DNA from: a virus
DNA: 46,517 nt
Direction: 5' to 3' (one strand)
Virus record (IMG/VR): IMGVR_UViG_3300042923_001817
Coordinates: 1-46,517 of that record
A program made the translations under genes and the position numbers. Below the pieces are notes generated by a model. That model worked only from the letters and a program-made list of their open reading frames with translations. It had not been told where the DNA came from and did no database searches. This document shows, in pieces, positions 23,686-31,968 of this stretch (positions are counted from its first letter, which is position 1; the number at the start of each line of letters is the position of its first letter).

Positions 23686-26154
23686 ATGGCGACGTATCAA
23701 GCAACAAATGCCTGTACCTGGAGAGATGGAGAATATATTCCTTCCACTACGGATAATATTCGACAAGGAGTTTACGAACCATTTGGAGAATGCGTAGGTG
23801 TAATGATCTTCAATCTTACGGCAATTAGAAATCAATATGAAGATTATTATCCAACCAGTGCCACTCTTGAACTCACACGTGTTGCGGGTGGTGCTTGGGG
23901 CAGTGATCGAACAATGACACTGTATGCGGGTAACCAGACAGGCATTCCTTCGGTTAGCTCATCTACGGATGTAACTGCATCCCGTCCTAGCAAAGTAACT
24001 TCCGGCTATAACTATACGGTATCAGCGGGAGTGGGGGATAAAACCTTTAATATAGCAACCGCCTTAATAAATTCCATAGGAAGTGGTGCGAGCAACTGTC
24101 TTTTTATGGATGGGGGTTCTAGCACAACCAATTATATATCCTTTACCGGAAGAAATGATCTGACGAAAGTTGTTCTTAATGTTACTTGGGTCAGTCGTAC
24201 AACAGATGCCGGTGCGCCCACTTCTTGCTCGCTTAACCAAACACTTGCAGAGAGTAATGTAACCCTATCATGGAGTGGTGCAAAAGCAGGTACGAATAAT
24301 GCCATTTCATCCTATGAAATTCAATATAGTGATTCCACAAACAATAGCACCTGGGGGAGTTGGACAGCGCTTTCAGTTGTATCATCTACTGCAACCAGTG
24401 GAAGTTTATCGGTTGCCCCTCCAACTACCAGAGGAAATTTCCGAAGGTTTCGTATCCGTACACGTGGTACAGCAGGTAGTGAATATTATTCGGATTGGAA
24501 GGTTTCATCAAATACCGTAAGAAAGAATACACTGCCTTCTGCTCCTACAACAGCATTAGCTTCGCCGGAAATTCATAGCAACGAAACTATAACGCTAAAT
24601 TGGTCTGGAGCAGCAGGAGGAACAAGTGCAATTAAAGGCTACCAGATATCAAGCCGAACATCTACGGATAACAGTACCTGGAGTGAATGGGATGAACTTA
24701 TAACACTTAATCTTAATGCAAGTAGTGGTAGCTATAATCCGACTGTATCAAATGTTTCAGGAACCTATACGCAGTTTAGTATTAGGACCATAGATGTTCT
24801 TGGAGCTATTTCATCAGAGAAAATTAGCAATAGTATTTTCTGCAATATTACAGCTTGTGGTGAACCGACTATATTTTTGCTAAGCACTACAGTAGCAGAA
24901 GGAAGTCTTACTCTTTCTTGGAGTGAAGCAAGTGCGGGAGCTGGTAATGCAATCATAGGTTATGAGATAGAATACAACGATTCTAGTGATGATAGCATTT
25001 GGGGTGCATGGATGGCATTAAAAACAATTACGTCTTCTGGTACAAGTGGATCCACAAGTGCGTCTCCTCCATCAATACGTGGATATTATCGCAGATTCAG
25101 GATTCGTACTCTGGGAACAGCAGGCAGTAGCTATTATTCTAATTGGAAGGACACTGCGAACAGTGTTCGCAAAAATACGCTACCAACACCACCTTCAATT
25201 TTGACGGTTTCACCAACCTTATATGAGACTCCAACTGTAACAATATCTTGGAGTGGAACGCTTCCTGGTACCAGTCCAATCAAACATTATGTAATTCAAC
25301 GTAGTACATCATATATGGGTAATCCACCGTGGTCATCCTACGAAACATTAGCAACGATTGTATCTAGTGAGACATCTGGTAATTACGTGGCGGAAGCATC
25401 CAATAATCCTGGAACTTCAACAAGATATCGTATCGGCGTTACAGATACATTAGATGCAGTTTCCGCATATGTGAATAGTAATATAGTCAGGAAAAACAGC
25501 CCTCCCACAGCACCACAAATTGGATGTCCAATGTCCGGTAGAACCACATACAATACCACACCGCACTTTTTTATTACAACAGGTATAGAACCAGATGGTC
25601 AGACACAGATTGTTGAGGTGAGGCTTAATTCGGGAGTGTGGTACAACAGTGTTGATAATCCTGAGATGTTCTCTATAAGTGGATATCTTGGAGATAACAC
25701 TAAAACCGTATTTCAATCATCAGAATTATCATATGGAAGCCATACAGTGACCATCCGGTGTTTGGATAGTGATTTAATGACATCAAGTGTTGAGATTGGA
25801 AAAACATTTAATATTCAGTCTTCACCTTTTGAGACAATTACTGCAAATGTAACCTCTGTTAAGGCTATGCATATTCAAATACTTCGTACGGCAGTTAATA
25901 CCATTCGTGAATTCCACTGTATAACTCCGATTGTATGGGGTGAGGAAATTATTTCTGGAAAGACCACAGTAGAAGTGTGGCCACAACACATAGCAGAGCT
26001 ACGTGCTGCGCTTGAACCAGTTATCACTAAAATAAATGGATTTGATGCTACATCTGCGTTTGACATACCATCAGTAGAATGGATACCTTTTGTTGTTGGT
26101 AGGCCAAAGGCAGATGTAATGACTCAATTGCAAGAGTTGATACTGATACTATAA
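23686..26154 (+). CDS. Large tail fibre with tandem fibronectin-III-like domains
   Basis: An 822-aa protein. Residues 1-170 resemble a beta-sandwich adhesion domain (EDYYPTSATLELTRV). About 176-605 hold four fibronectin-III-like domains in an A-B-A-B pattern, with A1 and A2 near-copies (SYEIQYSDS versus GYEIEYNDS; FRRFRIRTRGTAGS versus YRRFRIRTLGTAGS; both ending VRKNTLP). A carbohydrate-binding-like part and a helical C-terminal ~100 residues follow. The domains probably bind host surface sugars. A segmental duplication of an A-B pair explains the pattern. Confidence 0.82.
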   Translation: MATYQATNACTWRDGEYIPSTTDNIRQGVYEPFGECVGVMIFNLTAIRNQYEDYYPTSATLELTRVAGGAWGSDRTMTLYAGNQTGIPSVSSSTDVTASRPSKVTSGYNYTVSAGVGDKTFNIATALINSIGSGASNCLFMDGGSSTTNYISFTGRNDLTKVVLNVTWVSRTTDAGAPTSCSLNQTLAESNVTLSWSGAKAGTNNAISSYEIQYSDSTNNSTWGSWTALSVVSSTATSGSLSVAPPTTRGNFRRFRIRTRGTAGSEYYSDWKVSSNTVRKNTLPSAPTTALASPEIHSNETITLNWSGAAGGTSAIKGYQISSRTSTDNSTWSEWDELITLNLNASSGSYNPTVSNVSGTYTQFSIRTIDVLGAISSEKISNSIFCNITACGEPTIFLLSTTVAEGSLTLSWSEASAGAGNAIIGYEIEYNDSSDDSIWGAWMALKTITSSGTSGSTSASPPSIRGYYRRFRIRTLGTAGSSYYSNWKDTANSVRKNTLPTPPSILTVSPTLYETPTVTISWSGTLPGTSPIKHYVIQRSTSYMGNPPWSSYETLATIVSSETSGNYVAEASNNPGTSTRYRIGVTDTLDAVSAYVNSNIVRKNSPPTAPQIGCPMSGRTTYNTTPHFFITTGIEPDGQTQIVEVRLNSGVWYNSVDNPEMFSISGYLGDNTKTVFQSSELSYGSHTVTIRCLDSDLMTSSVEIGKTFNIQSSPFETITANVTSVKAMHIQILRTAVNTIREFHCITPIVWGEEIISGKTTVEVWPQHIAELRAALEPVITKINGFDATSAFDIPSVEWIPFVVGRPKADVMTQLQELILIL

Positions 26155-26167
26155 GTAAATATGATTT

Positions 26168-26195
26168 AGCGCTCTTATAATCAGGGGCGCTTTTT
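26168..26195 (+). terminator. Terminator after the tail fibre gene
   Basis: AGCGCTC (26168-26174) pairs with GGGCGCT (26185-26191) around a 10-base loop, followed by a T-run. It separates the tail genes from the lysis cassette. Confidence 0.72.
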
Positions 26196-26226
26196 GTATG
26201 CAAAAATAAGATTGGAGGATTAGAGA

Positions 26227-26664
26227 ATGAAAGAGATATGGAACAAGATACAGGCTGTTTTGACAGTCGCAGGAGGTTTTATTGGTTGGTTCCTCGGTGG
26301 TTTTGATGGCTTTCTCTATGCACTCATCACCTTTGTTGCAATTGATTATATAACGGGTGTGTTATGCGCAATTATTAATAAAAACTTGTGCAGTAAAGTT
26401 GGAGCGAGAGGCATCTTTAAAAAGGTTCTTATTTTTGTATTGGTAGGAGTGGGTCATGTTTTAGATGCAAATGTTTTAGGAGTTGTAGGCAACACAGATG
26501 CAAATGTTCTACGTACAGCAGTGATTTTCTTTTACCTAAGTAATGAAGGAATATCTATCCTCGAAAATGCAGCTCACATTGGATTACCTGTCCCGGAAAA
26601 ACTCAGGGATGTTTTAAAACAACTGCATAATCGAGATAAGGATGGGTCGCAGGAGGGTAAATAA
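26227..26664 (+). CDS. Phage holin (toxin-secretion/lysis holin family)
   Basis: A 145-aa membrane protein. The start KEIWNKIQAVLTVAGGFIGWFLGG leads into the first membrane segment. FLYALITFVAIDYITGVLCAI is the family signature and second segment, and a third lies at FKKVLIFVLVGVGHVLD. The tail is charged and cytoplasmic (EKLRDVLKQLHNRDKDG). Holins open the membrane at a set time to release the endolysin encoded downstream. The stop overlaps the next ATG by one base. Confidence 0.92.
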   Translation: MKEIWNKIQAVLTVAGGFIGWFLGGFDGFLYALITFVAIDYITGVLCAIINKNLCSKVGARGIFKKVLIFVLVGVGHVLDANVLGVVGNTDANVLRTAVIFFYLSNEGISILENAAHIGLPVPEKLRDVLKQLHNRDKDGSQEGK

Positions 26665-28049
26665 TGATTGATTTAACGAAAGTGGCAACGGTGTTCATTG
26701 GTCGACGCGGTGAGCACCACTATCGAAATATTGATTTTGATGTATCTAGCTTATTAGAGGACGGATATCCTGGTGCCTCTTTAAATGCGATATACAAAAG
26801 ACCGGATGGAATTGCATATCCGGTGGTTACAACTTACCTTGATGGGGTTCTAACATGGTCACCAAGTGCAACTGATACGGTACAAGTCGGTGTAGGACGG
26901 TTGGAAATAAGAGTCACATACGGTGATGTGGTAGGAAAAAGTGTGCGAATTTTGACCATAGTAGAGGATGCACTTGAAGATGGGATTGTCGATCCACCGG
27001 AACCTCCTGCACAAGAATGGCTGAATCAAGTGCTATCGGTATTAAGCGAATTAGATGTTGAAGAAATAAATAGTCTACTTAATCTTATCTATAACTTGCT
27101 AAATAACGATTATGATTTACTGAACACCACACACGGTCTAATCGAGGCTATGCGTGACACACTGTACACGAGGACAGGAATTCTTCTCAATCATTTACAT
27201 CCGATAGAAACTGCTACAGCACCGGATTTAATTAGCCGAAGAGCATCCATAACATTTACCAATATAGCAAATGGCAATAACGTAGTAATCGGTACGGTGA
27301 CATATGCTTTTGTCACAACCTTAGGGAGTCCGCTTGCTAATAATGTGCAAGTGCGGATCCAAGATACACTTCGTAATACTGTAAAGAAATTTGCAGAAGC
27401 CATAAGAGGAATTCAAGATGGTACCAATATTGCTTATGGCACGGGAACAAATCCTAACCCAATATGTACAGCCTATTGGACGAGTCAAAGGTTTTCTATC
27501 GGTGTAACTACAGTAACACCAGGTGAGAGCCTATTCATACTAGAAAGATCAGAGAATGCGAATACCGCAATAACTCTCACATCCAATGCTACAGCTACTA
27601 TAAATCCATTTAGTAGAATAAGCTACCTGAGATATATCTTGTCAGGCAATGTTTCTGGATCAGGCGGTGCTAACAGCGTTCGTGGACCTTTGCACACAGT
27701 ATTACCCATAGGTAGCGTAGTCATTGGCGGTCAGGGCGGATTGCTTTATCCCGCTACTTATGATTGTCATCTGGTAACCCTTTGCCGACAATCAGATACA
27801 AGTGAGAAAGAACTGGACTTATATATTTCTAATGACGAGGTGACTTTTACAAGACTCTCTCGAAGTACGCCTATCGGATCGAATACTGCTACCGAATCAC
27901 TACACAGTCACATTGAAATGCGGCAAGCCAGAGTACCTGCTGGATATGGACTATATGTTTGTATAGGAAGTGATGGAACATCGGCAAATGATTATTGTGA
28001 TCTTAAGTTTACTTACCATCTATATCCCATAGCTCTTACAAACAACTGA
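26664..28049 (+). CDS. Structural protein with BppU-like N-terminus, inside the lysis cassette
   Basis: A 461-aa protein starting IDLTKVATVFIGRRGEHHYRNI. An N-terminal beta domain (VSSLLEDGYPGASLNAIYKRPDG) resembles the baseplate upper protein (BppU) N-domain. A helical neck (residues ~115-165) and a beta-rich C-terminal half follow, with LPIGSVVIGGQGGLLYPATYD and WTSQRFSIGV. It is probably a tail-tip or receptor-binding component. The position between holin and amidase is unusual. TAATG coupling links it to the holin. Confidence 0.7.
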   Translation: MIDLTKVATVFIGRRGEHHYRNIDFDVSSLLEDGYPGASLNAIYKRPDGIAYPVVTTYLDGVLTWSPSATDTVQVGVGRLEIRVTYGDVVGKSVRILTIVEDALEDGIVDPPEPPAQEWLNQVLSVLSELDVEEINSLLNLIYNLLNNDYDLLNTTHGLIEAMRDTLYTRTGILLNHLHPIETATAPDLISRRASITFTNIANGNNVVIGTVTYAFVTTLGSPLANNVQVRIQDTLRNTVKKFAEAIRGIQDGTNIAYGTGTNPNPICTAYWTSQRFSIGVTTVTPGESLFILERSENANTAITLTSNATATINPFSRISYLRYILSGNVSGSGGANSVRGPLHTVLPIGSVVIGGQGGLLYPATYDCHLVTLCRQSDTSEKELDLYISNDEVTFTRLSRSTPIGSNTATESLHSHIEMRQARVPAGYGLYVCIGSDGTSANDYCDLKFTYHLYPIALTNN

Positions 28050-28066
28050 TTAATGAGGTGATAATA

Positions 28067-28771
28067 TTGAATTTGCATAAATTAATACTTAAGAAAAATG
28101 CCTGTTACAAAGCGGGCAAGACCATAACACCAAAAGGAATTATGGTACATTCGACTGGTGCCAGTAATCCTTGGCTGAAACGTTATGTTGGCCCGGATGA
28201 TGGAATGCTAGGCAAGAGCCAATACAATAACCACTGGAACCAAGATAAGCCAGGTGGAAAGCAGGTATGTGTTCATGCCTTTATTGGCAAGCTGGCAGAT
28301 GGCTCGATAGCTACCTACCAAACATTGCCTTGGAACCACCGTGGGTGGCATTGTAGCAGTGGATGGAAAGGATCAGGCAATGACACACATATCAGTTTTG
28401 AAATTTGTGAGGATAACTTAACCGATAGTTCATACTTTAGTAAGGTGTTTAATGAAGCTGTTGAACTTTGCGTGTATCTTTGCAAGTTGTATGGTCTTAA
28501 TGAAAACAATATCATCTGCCACAGTGAAGGATATAAACTTGGTATAGCTAGTAACCATGCGGATGTAATGCACTGGTTTCCAAGGCATGGTGAGACCATG
28601 GACACCTTTAGAAGTGCAGTGAAAGAAAGACTGCAGGCAGAAGAAGAGGAAGAAGATAAGAAATATTATCGGGTACAGCTCGGTACATTTATATCCAAAT
28701 CTAATGCTGAAGATATGCTAGATAAAGTCAAAGCGGCAGGATTTATCGATGCTTTTATAAAAAGAGAATAA
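28067..28771 (+). CDS. Endolysin: N-acetylmuramoyl-L-alanine amidase with C-terminal SPOR-like tail
   Basis: A 234-aa enzyme starting at TTG 28067, which is 6 bases after GAGGTG; a GTG at 28058 overlaps that site. The amidase_2 fold shows zinc histidines in GIMVHSTGA and ADVMHWFPRHG, the active-site region HRGWHCSSGWKGSGNDTHISFEI, and the insert GPDDGMLGKSQYNN. It cuts the amide bond between N-acetylmuramic acid and the stem peptide. After an acidic linker (EEEEEDKK), YYRVQLGTFISKSNAEDML looks like a SPOR domain that binds denuded glycan. No signal peptide, as expected with a holin. Confidence 0.92.
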   Translation: MNLHKLILKKNACYKAGKTITPKGIMVHSTGASNPWLKRYVGPDDGMLGKSQYNNHWNQDKPGGKQVCVHAFIGKLADGSIATYQTLPWNHRGWHCSSGWKGSGNDTHISFEICEDNLTDSSYFSKVFNEAVELCVYLCKLYGLNENNIICHSEGYKLGIASNHADVMHWFPRHGETMDTFRSAVKERLQAEEEEEDKKYYRVQLGTFISKSNAEDMLDKVKAAGFIDAFIKRE

Positions 28772-28780
28772 GTACTGTTA

Positions 28781-28819
28781 AAGCCGCTGGGTGATTGATT
28801 TCACTTAGCGGCTTTTTTT
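28781..28819 (+). terminator. Strong, probably bidirectional terminator ending the late operon
   Basis: AAGCCGCTGGGTG (28781-28793) pairs with CACTTAGCGGCTT (28802-28814), 13 pairs including two G-T, loop of 8, followed by a T-run to 28819. The complementary A-residues upstream also allow use by the opposing GNAT-like gene. Confidence 0.88.
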
Positions 28820-28826
28820 GTGATTA

Positions 28827-29450
28827 TCAAATTATCATATAAAACGGAATCTGTCCACCAGTAAGCTCAGATTCTTGATATAAAATATCATTTCCATAAA
28901 CTATACGTTTATCTGCCTGAAATCCTTTATCTAAAAAAGTTTTATACACCGCTGTATTACAAGCATGTCCTGAAATATATTTAATTTTATGCTGTTTGCA
29001 TAATACAATAAGTGCTTTTATAACTTCTGCAGCAATACCATTTCTTAATAATTTGGATTTATTTCTAGCAAAAACCATATCATTAATAAATAATTCATCT
29101 TTTCTTATTTTAGATATATGTAATCGTATTACATGATCAGAATAACCTAATTTGTCATGTATCAAAAATTGAGGTAAATTTATACTCAATATATTTCTCA
29201 GTTCTGGATTTTGTAATTGATAGAAATATTCACCCAATTCTTTATTATGTGGATTTTCATTATATAATCTGATAAATAACGGTAAATTATAATCCTCAGC
29301 ATTTAGAGATAATATTTCATCATTTTCTATAACTATTAAATTGGGATTTTTATTCAATAATCTAGTTATTTTATCAACTGGAAACAGGTTCATTATATCC
29401 TCGTTCTTAATATCCCAATCCTCAGTATATTTATATTTGATTTTACTCAC
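28827..29450 (-). CDS. GNAT-type N-acetyltransferase-like protein
   Basis: A 207-aa protein. The C-terminal half shows a GNAT-like acetyl-CoA-binding pattern: FINDMVFARNKSKLLRNGIA, then AAEVIKALIVLCKQHKIKYI, then NTAVYKTFLDKGFQADKR. The N-terminal half is unlike known families. Its own promoter on the minus strand (29472-29500) and AT-rich codons suggest an independent accessory gene, probably expressed in the lysogen. Substrate unknown; a toxin-type or small-molecule acetyltransferase are alternatives. Confidence 0.65.
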   Translation of the reverse strand: MSKIKYKYTEDWDIKNEDIMNLFPVDKITRLLNKNPNLIVIENDEILSLNAEDYNLPLFIRLYNENPHNKELGEYFYQLQNPELRNILSINLPQFLIHDKLGYSDHVIRLHISKIRKDELFINDMVFARNKSKLLRNGIAAEVIKALIVLCKQHKIKYISGHACNTAVYKTFLDKGFQADKRIVYGNDILYQESELTGGQIPFYMII

Positions 29451-29471
29451 CCCTTGTATTTTAATACTATA

Positions 29472-29500
29472 ATTATAATTTAATTCATCTCAACTATCAA
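29472..29500 (-). promoter_or_regulatory. Promoter for the GNAT-like gene
   Basis: On the minus strand: -35 TTGATA (plus-strand TATCAA at 29495-29500), a 17-base spacer and perfect -10 TATAAT (plus-strand ATTATA at 29472-29477). It is placed correctly for the GNAT-like start at 29450. The rest of the gap 29501-29674 is AT-rich and shows nothing else I can name. Confidence 0.72.
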
Positions 29501-29674
29501 TATTCTATTGTCAAATTTATTATCTATAGAGGCAAGTCTTATTTAATCCAAATATCATATACACAAAGTACTTCCTATTATTCTCTTTTTTGTATTGCTG
29601 TACTAGATTTATTTCTTTTAATAAATGTCCGTCCAAATCAATATTTTCTGTCCTTAGGAAGTTAGAGGGGTTAG

Positions 29675-29689
29675 ATTGATATGTTCCCT
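29675..29689 (+). repeat. 15-base direct repeat, left copy (possible attachment core)
   Basis: ATTGATATGTTCCCT here is repeated exactly at 37992-38006, with two variants at 38021 and 38061. It stands just before the SHOCT-like gene and recombinases. It may be an attachment-site core or an old insertion-sequence end; see the right copies. Confidence 0.55.
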
Positions 29690-29707
29690 CGGAAAGAGGT
29701 CGAGAAA

Positions 29708-29923
29708 ATGCAAGTAACTAAATTAGAAGCTGCTGAATCGATAAAATTTGAAGTGGCAAAGCCTACAGAGGATTCACTAAAAAATGAGTACGAATATTTA
29801 GTTGCAGAAAATCTTACAAAGAAACTTTTAGAAAAGGGCTTTATCAACCAAAGTGAATTTGACAAGATTATGGCCAAAAACCGTGAAACTTTCTCTCCAT
29901 TTTTAGCGGAGATAATGGCCTAA
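29708..29923 (+). CDS. SHOCT-like small protein preceding the recombinases
   Basis: A 71-aa protein starting at ATG 29708 (GGAAAGAGG upstream; in-frame ATG 29681 lies in the repeat). It has KNEYEYLVAENLTKKLLEKGFINQSEFDKI, the short amphipathic helix-turn-helix of SHOCT-type modules. In clostridial prophages such a small protein is regularly found directly before a run of serine recombinases. It may be a partner or directionality factor; this is inferred from position. Confidence 0.75.
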   Translation: MQVTKLEAAESIKFEVAKPTEDSLKNEYEYLVAENLTKKLLEKGFINQSEFDKIMAKNRETFSPFLAEIMA

Positions 29924-29943
29924 AAGACTTGATAAATAAGGCC

Positions 29944-29967
29944 TTTAGAGTGATTAATAGTACTGTG
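29944..29967 (+). promoter_or_regulatory. Repeated element TTTAGAGTGATTAATA, copy 3
   Basis: TTTAGAGTGATTAATA stands about 40 bases before the first recombinase ATG. It resembles the elements at 5605 and 6656. This copy is 20 kb from the others and drives or controls a different functional group, which suggests one shared regulator. Confidence 0.45.
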
Positions 29968-29984
29968 AAAAGGAGGTTGAGACA

Positions 29985-31544
29985 ATGAAACGGATAACAA
30001 AGATTGAAGCAAATGAGAAGTTACAGATGACAACTAAAAAACTTCGTGTTGCTGCTTATGCTCGTGTTTCAACAGATAGCCGTGAACAGCTCGCCAGCTT
30101 AGAAGCCCAAAAAAGTCACTATGAAGTCTATATTAAAAACAACCCAGACTGGGAGTATGTTGGCCTTTATTATGATGAGGGTTTATCCGGTACAAACATG
30201 GCAAAACGAGATGGTCTTCTCAGGATGATTTCTGATTGTGAAAAAGGCTTGATTGATTATATCATAATTAAATCCATTAGCCGCTTTGCTAGAAATACTA
30301 CAGAGTGTCTTGAAGCAGTCAGAAAGCTTATAAAGCTTAAGGTTTTTATTTATTTCGAGAAGGAAAACATCAACACCGGTGAAATGGAAAGCGAGTTACT
30401 ACTTACCATTTTCAGTAGCCTTGCTGAAAGTGAATCGGTTTCTATTTCTGAGAATGAGACATGGGCTATTCAGAAAAGGTTCCAAAACGGTACCTTTAAA
30501 ATTGGATATCCGCCATATGGCTATAAGAATGTGAATGGTAAGATGGTTATCGATGAAGCAGAAGCAGAGATTGTAAGATTGGTTTTTACGGAGTGCCTTT
30601 CGGGAAAAGGCTGCTATACAATAGCAAAAGCTCTAAGAGAGAAAAAGGTACCTACAAAAAAAGGTGGTAAATGGAGCTCTAGCGGAGTTAAAGAAATCCT
30701 GAAAAATGAGAAGTACAAAGGAGATGTGCTCTTACAGAAAACATTCACGGATTCGCAGTTTAACAGGCGTTCCAATCACGGCGAAAAGCCACAGTATTAC
30801 GTCAAAGATCATCATGAGGCAATTATTAGCGATGAGGATTATGAAGCAGCACAGTTAATTATTGATCAGCGATCAAAAGAAAAGAATGTTGTAACGGAAG
30901 ATGAGAAGTATCTAAGCCGCTACCCGTTCTCAGGAAAAATAATATGTGCTGAATGCGGCGCCACGTGGAAAAGAAGAACACATACATCTAGCAAGGATAA
31001 ATACTTTACTTACACCTGCAAAACTCATCTGAAGGACAAGAGTAAATGCGGTCAGCTCTTTATCAGGGAAACAGATTTCGAGGTTGCCTTTACTAATATG
31101 ATGAACAAGCTGATTTTTAGTAAAAAGGTTCTTTTACAACCCTTGCTCAATAGCCTGAAAAGTATTAATCAGGTAAGTGCACTTACTCGAATTAACAAGC
31201 TTGAGACAGCCTTGGAACAGAACTTTGATCGAAGGCAGGTTCTTACAAATCTTATTTCAAAGCAATACATTGAGCCCGCACTTTATGCCAAACAGAATAG
31301 CGAGCTTTTAGCTGAAGCTGAGGAGTTGAGAAATGAAAAGGAAACCTTATACCGCTCGGTAAATGGAGAGCTTGAGAATGCAGAAGCTGTGAACAAGTTA
31401 CTAAAGCATATAAACGATAGTACAGGATTTGCAAAATTTGACGCAGAAGCATTTGAGGCACATGTTGACCACATTATAGTTTATAACAGAAGTGAAATTG
31501 GCTTCATGCTAAAGTGTGGATTAAATCTTAAGGAAAGGTTGTGA
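29985..31544 (+). CDS. Large serine recombinase 1
   Basis: A 519-aa recombinase. The resolvase domain has the catalytic Ser29 in AAYARVSTDSREQ and the conserved [10 protein letters not shown]. The recombinase domain begins with IGYPPYGYKNVNGK and contains WSSSGVKEILKNEKYKGD. A zinc ribbon follows (CAECG near 317, then CKTH and KCG), and a coiled coil forms the C-terminus. Such enzymes cut two att sites and rejoin them by subunit rotation. GGAGG ribosome-binding site. It is the first of three tightly linked recombinase genes. Confidence 0.93.
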   Translation: MKRITKIEANEKLQMTTKKLRVAAYARVSTDSREQLASLEAQKSHYEVYIKNNPDWEYVGLYYDEGLSGTNMAKRDGLLRMISDCEKGLIDYIIIKSISRFARNTTECLEAVRKLIKLKVFIYFEKENINTGEMESELLLTIFSSLAESESVSISENETWAIQKRFQNGTFKIGYPPYGYKNVNGKMVIDEAEAEIVRLVFTECLSGKGCYTIAKALREKKVPTKKGGKWSSSGVKEILKNEKYKGDVLLQKTFTDSQFNRRSNHGEKPQYYVKDHHEAIISDEDYEAAQLIIDQRSKEKNVVTEDEKYLSRYPFSGKIICAECGATWKRRTHTSSKDKYFTYTCKTHLKDKSKCGQLFIRETDFEVAFTNMMNKLIFSKKVLLQPLLNSLKSINQVSALTRINKLETALEQNFDRRQVLTNLISKQYIEPALYAKQNSELLAEAEELRNEKETLYRSVNGELENAEAVNKLLKHINDSTGFAKFDAEAFEAHVDHIIVYNRSEIGFMLKCGLNLKERL

Positions 31545-31548
31545 GAGG

Positions 31549-31968
31549 ATGAGCCATATTCCATATGGATATAGAATTGAAAACGGTAAAGCCGTCATTG
31601 ATGAAGAAAAAGCAGATCAAGTAAGGAAACTCTACAAAGGATATCTTTCTGGTCTTGCCTACATGCCTGCCGCAGAAGCAGCTGGACTTAAGCTTTACCA
31701 CAAAGGTGCAAAGAATATGATGCAAAACAAGCATTATCTTGGAAACGATTATTACGTGGCGATAATAGATAAAAAGACATTTGATGCCGCAGAAGCCGAG
31801 CGTGTGAAACGACAGGCTAAGCTTGGAAGAGTTTTTAATGAGAAGCCAGGTAAAGTGAACAAGATTGTTACAGGCTTTATGATGCCAAAGGTTCAATTCA
31901 AATATGAGGACCCTATTAAACAAGCAGAATACGTCTACAGTTTAATAGTTAGCGAGGTGAATGCATGA
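31549..31968 (+). CDS. Recombinase-domain-only protein (no catalytic domain)
   Basis: A 139-aa protein with [20 protein letters not shown] and [15 protein letters not shown], matching the DNA-binding recombinase domain of large serine recombinases. It lacks the resolvase serine domain and the zinc ribbon. It follows recombinase 1 by 4 bases and overlaps recombinase 2 by ATGA, so it is made with them. It is not obviously a broken gene, because it is intact, in frame and coupled. A role as DNA-binding helper or att selector is inferred. Confidence 0.78.
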   Translation: MSHIPYGYRIENGKAVIDEEKADQVRKLYKGYLSGLAYMPAAEAAGLKLYHKGAKNMMQNKHYLGNDYYVAIIDKKTFDAAEAERVKRQAKLGRVFNEKPGKVNKIVTGFMMPKVQFKYEDPIKQAEYVYSLIVSEVNA

